Shown: one piece after another, positions 33,069-45,380 of the stretch | Position numbering within the stretch: the first letter of the stretch is position 1 | Layout: every line of letters starts with the position of its first letter | DNA from: Adiantum capillus-veneris | Lineage: Eukaryota; Streptophyta; Polypodiopsida; Polypodiales; Pteridaceae | Length of the DNA: 64,000 nucleotides | Assembly (NCBI GenBank): GCA_014529385.2 | Contig: CM043969.1 | Location: 25,189,946-25,253,945, forward strand | Direction of reading: 5' to 3' | Notes under the pieces: generated by a model | Databases searched by the model: none | Told to the model about the DNA's origin: nothing | Seen by the model: the letters and a program-made list of their open reading frames with translations, nothing else | Made by a program: the position numbers and the translations under genes

Positions 33069-34024
33069 TGTTAGCAGCGGCTAACACAGGCTACACCCAA
33101 TATGCATCAAGCGGGAGATATACTATGGTTGTGCATAATATTTTCAACACCTTGTATAAGGCTTGTGCTCACTTGGAGTTCCAAAGTTGTAATTGCTAGT
33201 TTGAGGGCTCAAGCTTAAACCCATAGTAGAAGGGATTGTGGTGAAAGCCCTTAAAAGGAAGCCTTTATGCAAGGAGGCTTCATTCTTGAGTATCTACTCT
33301 TGAGGATCCACTTTTGAGAGCTTCCTCTCTCTAGAGTGTTCACTCTATGGCCTAGCCTTGAGCTTAATGTTTATGATTGAGAGGCTAGTGCTAACCATTG
33401 TAATTAGAGTAATCTCTTTTTGATTAATCTAATCCTTATTTTCTCATTAGTCTACTTCTTCTCTACATTTCATCTTGTCATGAAGTAGTATTACACTTTC
33501 AATATTCTAGATTTGAGAGATGTATGTACTTCTTGCTAGTAACCACTCCTATTCTTCCATAAGCATTTCGATTTGTGATATTTAGCATCACTAATTAGGT
33601 TGATTAAGTCAGGTCTTAACCTTGTAGTTAGTGTGTGTGTCCTATTGTTTGCTTGTGTGTAGATAGGTTTTATGAAGCTCTAACACCATTCACTTCGTGT
33701 GTGTAGCTATTGATGAATTGCCATGATTGACATGTGGTAATTAGTGTGTGCTTATCATTAGTGTGCTTGGGGTTTCTAGTCTATGGAAAGTCGGACTTCG
33801 GTGGACTTGATGTTTGTAGGAGATTGATTGATTAGTGATTAGAGTAGGCTTAGAGTTAGTCTTGCCATGGCTAATCTCTACTTGCATTGGAGAGGTGATC
33901 TCTTGAATCCTCTATTGCTATTCATCCGATGCTCGTGCTTCCATGCCCTAGCTGGGTTGCGGATCCACGGATTTGATAATTTTGTGTGGGTTGTGATTAG
34001 GTCGTGCTACAATGCCTCCCAACA
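33069..34024 (+). repeat. 5' LTR of the LARD-like element (956 bp)
   Basis: Starts TGTTAGCAGCGGCTAACA, itself an inverted repeat, and ends CCTCCCAACA next to the primer site. Confidence 0.85.
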
Positions 34025-34026
34025 TT

Positions 34027-34043
34027 TGGCGCCATTGCCGGGG
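34027..34043 (+). promoter_or_regulatory. Primer-binding site of the LARD-like element
   Basis: TGGCGCCATTGCCGGGG, two bases after the LTR. Many plant Ty3 elements of the Tat/Athila branch carry a nearly identical site (TGGCGCCGTTGCCGGGG). Confidence 0.8.
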
Positions 34044-37000
34044 ATCGATAACCTAAGCTAGTGAGTTTAGGATGTGTAGAATAGAGTAATTTTATTACTA
34101 ATTTCTCGGTTTTTGAGTGTGTGTAACTCAATTGTTGGCTTAATTTGATGATTTTTGTGCAAGAAATTGATGCTAATGTTGAGGTATGAATACCCCAAAC
34201 CCCCAATTTCACTAATTTCATGCTAACTCTTACTAATTTTGCTTCATTTCCATGCTAATTGTACTAATTTTGACTAACCTTGTTAACCTAACCGCCGCTA
34301 ACAATTGAAGTCCAATGTATGATTATTCCCCTTGTAAGAGGTGGAATCAGCACTCTAATAAAGTTGATTGTGCTAATTTATGCTTAATTTGATGATTTGA
34401 GTGTTTGATTTTGGTCTACAAATGGTCAATTTTGGAGCCGATTTGATGGTGCACACACTTATGTGTGCAATGATGCGTCTTTGCATGGAGCAAAGGAACA
34501 GCTTGGAGTGTAACTATGATGTAAGTGCACTCACTTGTTATGTCAATTTTGTATTAATCAATGTGATTCAATTTTCTAATTATTTTCTAAAATTAAGTGT
34601 GTAACACAAATTGACCTAATTTGATTCACTTGGAATGAAATTGATGATCAACTTGTGACTAATGAACTTTGTCTGTATCAAAACAATGCTCAATTCTCAT
34701 CAAGAATTTATGTGTGTGCATAACAATCATTGTGTGTGTGCATGCACCAAAGAAAAAAAAAACTGTAAAAAATTTCAAGTGTGTGTGCACCTAATTTTTA
34801 GTGTGTGCATGCATATAAATTGATGGAATTGATGATACATGAGTATGCAATCATGTAAATGATGAGTATGTTAGGTTAATTCAATCATCGGATAAGCCTA
34901 ATTGCCAAAATTTTGGGCAAAGATTGAGTGTGTATGCCTATCCAAGACCACTTAATTTTCTATGATTGATGGTGAATTAGGGCACCTAAATGATTTTTGA
35001 TTGTGAAATTTTCATAAAATTGTGTGCAATCATTAGGTGTAAGCCTAAATGCATTGCCAAATGAGCCAAATTTGAATTTTTGTGCTTCATGTTTTAGTGT
35101 GTGCATTGCTTGATTGGGTATAAATAGTGTTAATTTTTAAGAAATTAAACATGCATGCATTCTCTTATGCTTGATTGAGTTTGCAATATTAAAATTTCAA
35201 TGTGTAATTGATGGATTAATTGCATAAATTTTTGGCCTAAATTTGGGTGTGTGTGCCTACTCAATGGCATCGGCAATCCGGTGCTTGAATGAATAAATGG
35301 TATTTTTTATCAATTATGATGATTAATTTGGCCTAGAAGATTGGTTTGTATTTGATTGATTGAATTTGGATGATTCAATTGACACCCAATGGAAAATTAT
35401 TAATCTACATTGCCATTGTGATGCGAATGCCAATTCGATTGGATATGGAAAAAAAATTCATTACATGTTGCATTTGCAAGTACCATGATCACAAGCGTGA
35501 AGCGATGCAATGAAATACCTAATTAGGTTTGATCAATGGTTTTGATATTGGATTGAGAAATTTTGCAATGATTGAATATCAAGTTGGATTGGCCAATGAG
35601 AACTTGTGCGCTCATTTAGTGTATATGCAGTTTGCAGTAACCAATTGATAGGTTTGATGTCAAGTTGGTGCATGGAACTAATCCAAATCAAAGAAAGTAT
35701 GCCCAGATGAGCACAAAATGAATCAATTTCAAATCAATTTTCTTGCTTGTATCTAGCCTAAATGAATGATTTTGAGAAAATGTCTTGGTATAATGATAAC
35801 AATGCTTCCAAACCTAGGGAACTTAGAATGTCACAAATGAGATACACACACACATACTCGTGTTTTTCTCTCTCGTTCTGAGCCATAGCCTCATACCAAT
35901 TCATGCTCACACAATGCACTTATCCGATTGTGACACAAAGCTCAGCTACACATGTGCCTTGGTGTCTGTCATGCATTTGCTTGCCTTGAGCTCAAGCTCA
36001 CAACACACACCATCAGAGTGGGAACCTCCTCTTAAGAGGTAAAAAATAAAAAAAAATATAAAAAAGGAAAAAAATATGCACCGCCTGCCTTGCACTTTGT
36101 CTGGCTCGACCCCACCCACTATGGCCGTTAGCTTGCTTTATTCACGCACACACACACACCTCTGACCGCTCTGCTTGGGGCCCGCCTTGGCTCCAGCACG
36201 CACTACACGCCCCTATTTTGTCTCATAGGCGGCAACTCCCGCAACTACTCGCCTGGCTCGTAGCTGCAAAGTACACACACATGCGTGATGGCCGCCAGTT
36301 GCTTGTCGTGTAGCTCTAACCACACAAACACACACATTATGCATACACTCAGGCTGGGCCTCGACTACTCTTTTTACTAGAAATCAGCGCACTCTAAAGT
36401 CTAGCTCATTCTATCTTCCATTGTTGACACCATAACCCAGGGCCCACATACACCGGTGTCACTTGAGAGATCTCTCACTCCTTGTGTTGCCCTCTAGAGC
36501 TCATGCTCCACACAATCGCAAGCACTAACTCGTTTGGCTCGCAACGACCACCAAACACACAGCGGCTAGTCCCGACCTCCCACACACACACAAAGTCGAG
36601 GACTTTTCTACACATTTTTTGCTGGATCTCAAAACCCCCACACACACACACACCACACCACACCACATTGCCTAGCTCGCAATGCCACCACACACGGCCC
36701 AACCGTACAACACACCCGGCCCTCTGTCTTGGAAGGCTGCAGAGCGCTGCTTGTAAGAATAAACAACAAATTAAAAAAAGCAAATCCATTGAGTCAAATT
36801 TTTTATATAAAGAACATCATCAAGCGGACATTCCCACCATTTGAGTATCGAGTCTTAGTGAACGGCCATATGTCTTGCATAGGTTGGAATAGAATTGAAA
36901 GGATTGAGTGGTTTTGAAACATTGGTGCTTGTGATAGGTCCTTTGCAGACAATAATGCTTGATCTTTTTTGAGTTTTATATATGCTAAATGTGTTAAAAT

Positions 37001-39463
37001 TAAGCATTGATCGTTGGTGATTGAATATGGGATATCATTAAAATTTTGGATTTGTGATGGATCGTGACTTTTTAAAGCTTACTTTGTATGACAAATGGTT
37101 TCATTCACCAATGATGAAACTTCATTTTGAAGGCGTATATTGGCCAACTACACAAAATTGGGCATTAACGGCTTCTAGAGTGATGACAATTACTTCATCT
37201 TATTATTTTTTCTCTCTTATGATATGCATGGCATACTTGCTAAAAGAGAGCTATGATTGCATGATCATCTCCATGCATAAATGAACTCGCATTGCACCAA
37301 ATTCTTGGCTTATGCATGGTTTAGTGCTTGTTTTAATGGGCATTTCATTGCACTAAAGGAAATATTTCATGTAAAGTTTTGATTGTAAGTGTACATTGTG
37401 CAATAGTGTGCATCAAAACTTGTGCTTGGTATGTGATTATGAAATTTAAATGCTTGAGTTGAATGCAAAAGTTTGGGCTTGGCATTTCTTGATACATTCT
37501 CAATGCTTGAAATGAATGAAAAATCATTGCAAAGCACTAAATTTAAGCTTGTTTGATGGCCAAAAGTAAGTAGTAAAAGTCCGGGCTTGTGGCTGAGCAT
37601 GCTGTTAGTGCTTATATTGGATGTTCATATGCTAGAAAGCACTAACAATTGAGCTTCATTTTGAAGGGATGTGGCAGGAGTGTGATTTCATTGATCCAAG
37701 GAGGGGTCATCATTGCAAAATATTGCAAAATTTGGCTATCGAGATCCATTCATTTTCATTTCATCAAGTTGCATTCATATTTAGCTCATGGCATGCTCTA
37801 AAATTGTAGAATTTCATGAGCTAGTTGTTAGCCAACTTTTTGAAAAGATTTAAATTGTAAAATTTGGTTTTTAAAGAGCCACTTCATTTCATTCAAAAGT
37901 TGCATTATGTTTTTAGCTCTTGACTTGTTTTAAATTCCATACTTCAAGTGAGCTAGAAACTAATTAATTTTTGAAACATGCATGAGAGAGTGAAAAAAAA
38001 ATTGCAACAATTTGCTTATGTAGAGGCTCATTTTATCTCTCTCATTTTTTATATGTATGCATAAATTTGCTATAGAGAACATCATGTGCATAACCAAAGG
38101 CACTTTTTTCCCTTGGGTTTTTTCCCTTTGGCATATTTGGGTATGCAAGACCCTAGCGTTAGGTTTTCATTAATGTTTTTTGTGTGCTTTTGGATTTCAA
38201 TAAATGGATTTTGTAGCTTGTGTTTACACTTAGCTTCAAAAATCTTGGATTGTAATAAAAAGATCAAGAGACTTCTCTACACAAAGGGGATGATTGCTCA
38301 AGGATGCATAAAGAGCATGAATAGGTGTAATCCTTCCATGATTTTGCTCTTTTTATCTCTTCATTCTCTTGCTTTCTTAAGTGAAATTTTGCTTCTAAGC
38401 TATGGTTCTTTCATGTTCAAAAGCTACGCATCCTAAAGTTTCAACACTTTGCTTTGTGAAAATTAACTCATAAAAAAATTAGGTTTTATGTGTGCTAATC
38501 ATAGGTAATTGGCCTTGACCTTAGATTAATGTAGGTTCATTTCTCATTAGTCCTAGACTTTTAGTGATAGTCTTAATACTCCATTCATTTTTAACATGAC
38601 CTAGGGCTATGATTAGGCTTTGATCCTTTAGTCCAATTTCCATTAGCATCTCAAGTTGGAAGCAATAAAAATGTGCTAAAAAATGAATCAATGAAGCAAA
38701 AAAGTGTTAAGAAAAAGTAGCAAAAATGCTACTAGACACATGAAAAAGAAAAGCTCTATGTTATGTTGTGTCTATGTGAGGCCTAGCGCCTTATTGGCAC
38801 TTGGCAGGCGAGGGGAATCACCTTGGCTCACTTCATCAAGGCCCTAAACTGATGCCCTGGGCGGATAGGGGTTAGCCATCGCCTTGGTAGGCTAGTAGGC
38901 TTTTGGAACACCTTTTTGAGGGTTCAAGGAGCCAAGAGTCGCACCTAGACTTGCCTTGGGGTGGTAGCCTTGTGATTGTGCTTTACTTTCTTTTATTAAT
39001 GACAAAAACAAACTTCCACGAGCTTCAAAGAGCTGTGACAATGTACTAATAGAGTAGGAGATTTTTTATAGCCCTTAGACATGATAGGCTTGAATGATTT
39101 ATTAAGATTGGTCACATAGTTTTTAGGCTAGTAGGTTTATGAACTTGCATTAGCCTAGGGTCATAATTGATTGCTTGTGTTTCATGCACAAAACTGGAAT
39201 TTCAAGTGGTTTAATCTTCATGATAGTTAGGTGTTTTCTTGCTTAATGCTGTTTAGTTTTTGACTATGACTCACCCATCTTTTGGAAGCAAAAAATCACT
39301 TTGCATGATTGTACATTGTGCTTTATGTTTTATTCATTCTTGGTGGCCTTTGATGCTCATTACTTGTTCTTATGATTTGCAGCTCAACATTTCTTCCATG
39401 GACTTGCTTTCTACCATGTCACCGTGTCTTGCTTCACCGGCACACGAGGACGTGCGGCAAATT
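34044..39463 (+). other. Non-coding internal region of the LARD-like element
   Basis: AT-rich with many short TGTGTG and CACACA runs. 36040-36760 is a CA/C-rich block whose opposite-strand ORFs (36482-36844, 36475-36789) are low-complexity translations. 38780-38950 is a GC-richer block. I found no RT, integrase, gag or protease motif. Confidence 0.65.
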
Positions 39464-39476
39464 AGGAAGGGGGGAA
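39464..39476 (+). promoter_or_regulatory. Polypurine tract of the LARD-like element
   Basis: aggaaggggggaa directly before TGTTAGC. Identical to the tract of E2 on the other strand. Confidence 0.85.
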
Positions 39477-40419
39477 TGTTAGCAGCGGCTAACACAGGTT
39501 ACACAAAATATACATCAAGCGGGAGATATAGTATGGTTGTGCATAATATTTTCAACTCACCTTGTACAAGTCTTGGGCTCACTTGGAGTTCCAAAGTTGT
39601 AAATGCTAGTTTGAGGGCTCAAGCTTAAATTTATAGTAGAAGGGATTGTGGTGAAAGCCCATAAAAGGAAGCCTTTATGCAAGGAGGCTTCATTCTTGAG
39701 GATCCACTTTTGAGAGCTCCCTCTCTCTAGAGTGTTCACTCTATGGCCTAGCCTTGAGCTTAATGTTATGCTTGAGAGTCTAGTGCTAACCATTGTAATT
39801 AAAGTAAGCTCTTCTTGATTAATCTAATCCTTATTTTCTCATTAGTCTACTTCTTCTCTACATTTCATCTTGTCATGAAGTAGTATTACACTTTCATTAT
39901 TCTAGATTTGAGAGATGTATGTACTTCTTGCTAGTAACCACTCCTATTCTTCCATAAGCATTTTGATTTGTGATATTTAGCATCACTAATTAGGTTGATT
40001 AAGTTGGGTCTTAACCTTGTAATTAGTGTGTGTGTCCTATTGTTTGCTTGTGTGTAGATAGGTTTTATGAAGCTCGAGAACCATTCACTTCGTGTGTGTA
40101 GCTATTGATGAAGTGCCATGATTGACATGTGGTAATTAGTGTGTGCTTATCATTAGTGTGCTTGGGATTTCTAGTTTATGGCAAGTCGGACTTTGGTGGA
40201 CTTGATGTGTGTAGGAGATTGATAGATTAGTGATTAGAGTAGGCTTAGAGTTAGTCTTGCCATGGTTGGTCTCTACTTGCATTGGAGAGGTGATCTCTTT
40301 AATCCTCTATTGCTATTCATCCAATGCTCGTGCTTCCATACTCTAGCCAGGTTGTCGATCCACGGATTTGATAATTCTATGTGGGTTGCGATTAGGTCGT
40401 GCTACAACGCCTCCCAATA
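39477..40419 (+). repeat. 3' LTR of the LARD-like element (943 bp)
   Basis: Matches 33069-34024 along its length. It ends CCTCCCAATA where the 5' copy has CCTCCCAACA, a C-to-T change of the terminal CA. Confidence 0.85.
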
Positions 40420-40424
40420 GCTAA

Positions 40425-40429
40425 TTTGT
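40425..40429. repeat. TSD of the copia element, left copy
   Basis: tttgt, identical to 45608-45612. Confidence 0.95.
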
Positions 40430-40656
40430 TGTTGGAATTAGGGTTGCAGAGAAACACACACAGCTTGGAGAAGACGAAGGAAGCTCAAGGCACACAATAG
40501 AGAGTGTGTTACTTAGTGCGCAATGGAAAGATAGATAGCCCTAGAGTGATGGGCGTATATACAATGCACGGGGGAAAAAACCTCCTAAAGAGGGAAAAAA
40601 TGCCCCGGCGGTCCTAGTGTGTTCACACACATCACTACCACATGTATATGGTAACA
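40430..40656 (-). repeat. 3' LTR of the copia element (227 bp)
   Basis: Plus-strand ends TGTTGGAATTAG ... GGTAACA. Identical to 45381-45607. It carries the same TATA-like site (40555-40562). Confidence 0.95.
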
Positions 40657-40671
40657 AATCCCCCCTGGAGT
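40657..40671 (-). promoter_or_regulatory. Polypurine tract of the copia element
   Basis: On the minus strand actccaggggggatt directly before the LTR. Confidence 0.85.
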
Positions 40672-40731
40672 GATGCGGTGAACGAGAGCTGGCACATGAG
40701 TAAAGGGAAGTGCCATGCCCTGAGGACAGGA

Positions 40732-43700
40732 TCAGTCCACAAAGGGGAGTAAGCCCAAAGCTTTGCGGAAAGCTTCAAGCTTCTCACGAGACAATGCCTT
40801 TGTGAAAAGATCTGCAAGGTTGTCCTGTGTTGGCACATAAGCCAAGCTGATCTCTCCTGCTGAGAGCCTCTCCCTGACATAGTGGTAATGCACCTCAATG
40901 TGCTTTGTGCGAGCATGAAAAACTGGGTTCCTCGCAACTGCCAATGCGCTCTGACTGTCAGTGTAGATAGTGTTGGCAGTGTCCTGTCCAACACCCAAGT
41001 CAGCCATAAGGCGTCTGAGCCATACACACTCAACCGTAGCTATGAAGACTGCCCTGTACTCAGCCTCACAACTCGAAGTGGCCACAGTAGGTTGCTTCTT
41101 GCTCAACCATGATATACATGAACTGCCAAGCATGAAACAAAAACAACTTGTGGACACTCGCGTGTCAAAACAACCAGCCCAATCTGAGTCCGAAAAAGCA
41201 TGTAAGTCTGGCGGCAATGATCCCCCCTTGGGATAAAACAAGCCAAGATGTAAAGTGCCACTAAGGTAGCGGAAAATCCTCTTGACAGCCTGCCAATGCT
41301 TAGACCCTGGGCTATGCATAAATCTGCTGACCTGCGAGACTGCAAACTGAATATCTGGCCTCGTGTTGCATACATAAATGAGGCAGCCAACAGCAGTTTG
41401 GTAAAGAGTGACATCAGCAGGATCGCCAACATCATGTAGACTCAACTTCAAACCTGTTTCCATGGGAGTGGCAATAGGTTTGCAATCCTCAAGTCCAAAC
41501 TTACATAGCAATGTCTCTATGTAACTTTTCTGACACAAGGCAATACCACCATCACACTGCTTAAACTGTATACCCAAGTAATGATGCAACAGCCCCAAAT
41601 CTTTCATCTTGAAAGTAGCATTCAAATCAGCCTTAAATTCAGCAATATGTCTCTCATTTGGTCCAGTGATCAGCAAATCATCAACATAAAGAACCACAAT
41701 GAGAAATACATCATCCTCACGCTTTACATACAATGTGCTTTCTGTTGGACTGTTACAAAAGCCTCGTTTAACCAAATGAGTGTCAGCTTTCTCATACCAA
41801 GCACGAGGAGATTGCTTCAACCCATACAAAGCCTTCTTACATTTGCACACTTTGTCCTCTTGTCCTTTTATGACAAAACCGCGAGGCTGCGTTACATAAA
41901 CTTCCTCAAATATGTCACCATTCAAGAAAGCAGTAACAATGTCTGATTGATGTACATCCCAACCAAAATGAGCTGCCAATGCACATAGAAAACGCACAGT
42001 AGTCATACGACAAGTGGGAGCAAAAGTCTCTTCATAATCTATGCCTTTTTGTTGTGCATAACCCTTTGCAACAAGTCGAGCCTTATGGCGATCGATCTCA
42101 CCATCCGGCTTGCGTTTCAACTTGTAAACCCACTTCGTACCAATGGCCTTTTTGCCAGGAGGCAAATCACATAAAGTCCATGTGTCATTCTCTATAAGTG
42201 CATCATATTCTGATTTCATGGCAGCAATCCAATTTTCTGAATTCTGTGCTTCATCAAAAGACAGAGGCTCCTCAACATCATGTAAACTAGACACAGCCAA
42301 AGCATAACAATCTGATGCATAAGATGCATGGCGAGAGCCTGAACGAGTACGACTAGATAAAGGTGCATCCAATTTACTGTCACGCAAAGTGTGCACCAGC
42401 CATTTTGGCATACCTCTAGCCTGCTCATTTTCAGCCCTTTCCTCATCAAGTACATCATGTACATCTGCATCAGTAATAGGCTGTTCTATAACATTTTCAG
42501 AAACCCCCATAGGCTGTACATTTGCCTCATTGGAACTTACATTCGTATTTCCACCACTGAAAAGAGGCAACAAAGTGTCATAGATGTCCTGTGAGCTTAC
42601 ATTACTGTCTCTAGTACATGACAGCAAGGGTTGAACAGAATCTTCCACAAACACTACATCCCGTGAAACCAAAATACGTTTTGTTTGTGGATGATACAAC
42701 CTATAACCTTTGCTTTCAGCACTATAACCAACAAAAATACATTTGACAGCCTTATCATCCAATTTTCTGCGCTGCACTTGTGGCACCAAAGCATATGCCA
42801 AACAGCCAAAAACACGCATGTGCTCAATAGAAGGTTTTCTATCATGCCATGCTTCATATGGAGTAATAGACTGCAAAGCTTTCGTAGGACACTTGTTAAG
42901 TACATAAGTGGCACACATGATGGCCTCAAGCCAAAAAGAATGCGGCAAAGCTTGACTTTTGACCATACATCGTGCCATTTCCGTTAGTGACCTGTTTTTC
43001 CTCTCAGCAACACCATTTTGCTGAGGTGTATAAGGCACTGTACATTGGTGTTTTATCCCACGACTAGCCAGAAATGCATTAAATTCATGAGACATATACT
43101 CCCCCCCTCGATCAGAACGGAGGGTGCCCATAGTACATTTTGAGACATTTTCAGCCATAGCCAAAAATTGTTTGAAGCACATAAAAACTTCGGACTTCGC
43201 TTTAAGCGGAAATACCCACGCATGCCTGGAGTAATCATCAATGAAAGTCACGAAGTACAGGTAATTGCCCAAGGACGGAGTTTGCATGGGCCCACAAACG
43301 TCACTATGCACAAGCTGCAACCTGCATGTGGCCCTAACTGAACCATCCTTTGGAAACTTAGAACGCTGCATTTTACCCAGAATACAGCCTTCACAAACAT
43401 GTTTGATAGGTGCTTCAAGAGGCGGCAAAGAAGCAACCATATCAGATTTCTGCAAACGCAGCAAACTGGCAAAATTCAGATGACCAAAACGTGCATGCCA
43501 AAGTTTTGCATCTGAAATAGCCCTTGAATCTGCAACAGCATTTGCAAAATTTTGTCCACACTTGTCATACAAAGTGAGCTTATACAGCCCACGGCACAAA
43601 AGCCCAGATGCAACAATTTCATCACCAAAACTGAGATCATGAACTGTACATCTGTCATCCACAAATTTGACTACAAGTCCAAGTCTAGCAAGTGCGGATA

Positions 43701-45078
43701 CAGACAATAGATTCTTCTTGATCCCAGGTACATAAAGTGCATCAACAAGTGTGAAGGAACTGCCATTAGCAGCAGTGAGCACAATCTTTCCAACTCCCTG
43801 AACTGGATAAGAGGCGTTGTTGGCACAAGTGACTGAATTCCCATGAGGGACAGACTCGAGAGAGGTAAACAATTCACGATGTGAGGTAATGTGCTTTGTA
43901 GCACCACTGTCGAAATACCACACATGTGAATCTGCAGCAACTGACAAGCATGCATCATGGACAGCAGGATTGTAAGTGCACTCTGCGCTAAAAGCCCATT
44001 CTGCATCAACATCAGCATCACAATCTCCTTTCACAGAAGACTCAACAATGGCTGCATTTGTAGTGGAACCAGCATTTGCAGTGGAACCACCCTCTTTCTT
44101 CTTAGCCTCTTTGGCCTTCAACTTAGGACACGACTTGATCAAGTGATCATTGGCTTTACAATAATGGCAACGCATCTTCTTTTTGCCCTTATCACCAGAA
44201 TTGCCAGACGAAGTGCTGCCAGTAGAAGCATTAGGAACAGAATTTTTGCCACTCGCAGCAGAACCATAAGAAGTGGCTGCATTACTGTTACCACCCTTTC
44301 TTTGAGAAGCAATAAAAGCCTGTTCAACTGCACGCTGCCTAGTCCTGTTTTTTCTAGAAAGTGACTCTTGCAACAGCAATGTGCATAATGCATCAAACTT
44401 GACAACTTCAGGATTTCCTTGGGTCATCAGTCTCCAAGTACTAGCAAAAGTCTGGTAGGAATCTGGTAAGGCATCAAGAACAGTCTGCACAAGGGAACTG
44501 TCAGAAATGACTTCACCTGCAGAAATGAGTTGCTCATTGATATCCTTGACACTAGCAAGGAAAGTGTCCATATCATCTTCCTCATGCATAATCTTCGACT
44601 CTAGCTCTTTACGCAGCAAAGCAATTTTAGCCTCATTGCGGCTTGCATAAAGACTTGCTAGAATATCCCAAGCCTGTTTTGCAGATTTTGCTGAACGGAT
44701 GTGAGGAATAATGGTGCGCTTCACAGACAACGCAATCAATGCATGAGCCTGCGCATCCTTAACATCCCAACGAGCTTGTTCTGCTGTAGGCAAAACAACT
44801 CTAACAGCTGCAATCCTTGCAGCAAGACCTGCAACATCCTCAACATCGCCTACATCTTCAGAACCAGGACGTACATCAATGCCCTGCACAATGTTCCAGA
44901 CACCTTTTGACACAAGAACATGTTGCATCATATAAGCCCACATAGGGTAGTTGTCCCCATCCAACCTGTCCTCAGCAGCAAACATCTTGAACACATCTGT
45001 GTTGTTGTTGTCAGCCATGGTAAATGCTGCACCTGATGTGAAAACTGCCCGAAAATAGGAGAAATGGAGCGGGAACAA
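40732..45078 (-). CDS. gag-pol: Copia gag-pol polyprotein, intact
   Basis: 1448 codons; the likely start is Met21 (45016-45018) because it sits in ACCATGGC, leaving 1428 residues. Order is PR-IN-RT-RH, diagnostic of copia. Gag with zinc knuckle C304-C307-H312-C317; protease FDSGATKH (Asp390); integrase HHCC H528, H533, C562, C565 and catalytic Asp593, Asp656, Glu692; RT with KARLVAKGY, TAFLNGD and YVDDLL (1131-1136); RNase H with Asp1297, Glu1338, Asp1374. It ends VPTQDNLADLFTKALSREK and then a short tail. No stop or frameshift. Gag forms the particle; protease cleaves the polyprotein; RT/RNase H make DNA; integrase inserts it. Transcription would start in the 5' LTR. Confidence 0.97.
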   Translation of the reverse strand: MFPLHFSYFRAVFTSGAAFTMADNNNTDVFKMFAAEDRLDGDNYPMWAYMMQHVLVSKGVWNIVQGIDVRPGSEDVGDVEDVAGLAARIAAVRVVLPTAEQARWDVKDAQAHALIALSVKRTIIPHIRSAKSAKQAWDILASLYASRNEAKIALLRKELESKIMHEEDDMDTFLASVKDINEQLISAGEVISDSSLVQTVLDALPDSYQTFASTWRLMTQGNPEVVKFDALCTLLLQESLSRKNRTRQRAVEQAFIASQRKGGNSNAATSYGSAASGKNSVPNASTGSTSSGNSGDKGKKKMRCHYCKANDHLIKSCPKLKAKEAKKKEGGSTANAGSTTNAAIVESSVKGDCDADVDAEWAFSAECTYNPAVHDACLSVAADSHVWYFDSGATKHITSHRELFTSLESVPHGNSVTCANNASYPVQGVGKIVLTAANGSSFTLVDALYVPGIKKNLLSVSALARLGLVVKFVDDRCTVHDLSFGDEIVASGLLCRGLYKLTLYDKCGQNFANAVADSRAISDAKLWHARFGHLNFASLLRLQKSDMVASLPPLEAPIKHVCEGCILGKMQRSKFPKDGSVRATCRLQLVHSDVCGPMQTPSLGNYLYFVTFIDDYSRHAWVFPLKAKSEVFMCFKQFLAMAENVSKCTMGTLRSDRGGEYMSHEFNAFLASRGIKHQCTVPYTPQQNGVAERKNRSLTEMARCMVKSQALPHSFWLEAIMCATYVLNKCPTKALQSITPYEAWHDRKPSIEHMRVFGCLAYALVPQVQRRKLDDKAVKCIFVGYSAESKGYRLYHPQTKRILVSRDVVFVEDSVQPLLSCTRDSNVSSQDIYDTLLPLFSGGNTNVSSNEANVQPMGVSENVIEQPITDADVHDVLDEERAENEQARGMPKWLVHTLRDSKLDAPLSSRTRSGSRHASYASDCYALAVSSLHDVEEPLSFDEAQNSENWIAAMKSEYDALIENDTWTLCDLPPGKKAIGTKWVYKLKRKPDGEIDRHKARLVAKGYAQQKGIDYEETFAPTCRMTTVRFLCALAAHFGWDVHQSDIVTAFLNGDIFEEVYVTQPRGFVIKGQEDKVCKCKKALYGLKQSPRAWYEKADTHLVKRGFCNSPTESTLYVKREDDVFLIVVLYVDDLLITGPNERHIAEFKADLNATFKMKDLGLLHHYLGIQFKQCDGGIALCQKSYIETLLCKFGLEDCKPIATPMETGLKLSLHDVGDPADVTLYQTAVGCLIYVCNTRPDIQFAVSQVSRFMHSPGSKHWQAVKRIFRYLSGTLHLGLFYPKGGSLPPDLHAFSDSDWAGCFDTRVSTSCFCFMLGSSCISWLSKKQPTVATSSCEAEYRAVFIATVECVWLRRLMADLGVGQDTANTIYTDSQSALAVARNPVFHARTKHIEVHYHYVRERLSAGEISLAYVPTQDNLADLFTKALSREKLEAFRKALGLLPFVD

Positions 45079-45366
45079 CTTGTGCTATATAGCACAAACC
45101 GTAGAAGACTATAAGGCACCTGTTATGCAGAAAACGGCACTGACAGAAAATCTGCACAAAATGACGAAATAGCCTGTGCAGGACTGCCCGTAGTGGAAAC
45201 GGAGGCCGAAATGAGCCCAAATCAAAATTCTGAGCAGACCTAGCTCTTCGAGCTATCCCAAAATATTTGTCGACCTGCGAACGCTCGCCAAAGCTCACTG
45301 AAATCGGAGAAAGTGAGCAGGCGTGTGCTGGAGCAGCTGGCGACTAAGCCCGGGAGGACGTGACCT

Positions 45367-45378
45367 GCTCTGATACCA
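45367..45378 (-). promoter_or_regulatory. Primer-binding site of the copia element
   Basis: On the minus strand TGGTATCAGAGC, complementary to the initiator tRNA-Met 3' end, two bases after the LTR. Confidence 0.9.
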
Positions 45379-45380
45379 AT

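Larger units (their letters stand above)
33069..40419 (+). mobile_element. Complete non-coding LTR retrotransposon (LARD-like)
   Basis: Two LTRs (33069-34024 and 39477-40419), a TGGCGCC-type primer site, a purine tract, and flanking gccaa (33064-33068) against gctaa (40420-40424), a TSD differing by one C/T change. The 5.45-kb internal region has no gag or pol homology in any frame. So it must depend on proteins of another element, probably a Tat-like one, since its purine tract matches that of E2 (inference). The LTRs differ at about 1 in 20 bases by eye, with a few indels. Confidence 0.85.

Noticed and set aside
36475-36844. Overlapping ORFs of 104 and 120 codons on both strands
   Set aside because: Low-complexity CA-rich DNA inside a non-coding element; no domain-like pattern.
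40635-41033. ORFs in other frames overlapping the copia polyprotein
   Set aside because: Shadow frames of a strongly coding 1448-codon ORF.
45367-45378. tRNA-Met gene suggested by TGGTATCAGAGC
   Set aside because: It is a primer-binding site complementary to the tRNA end; no cloverleaf sequence around it.
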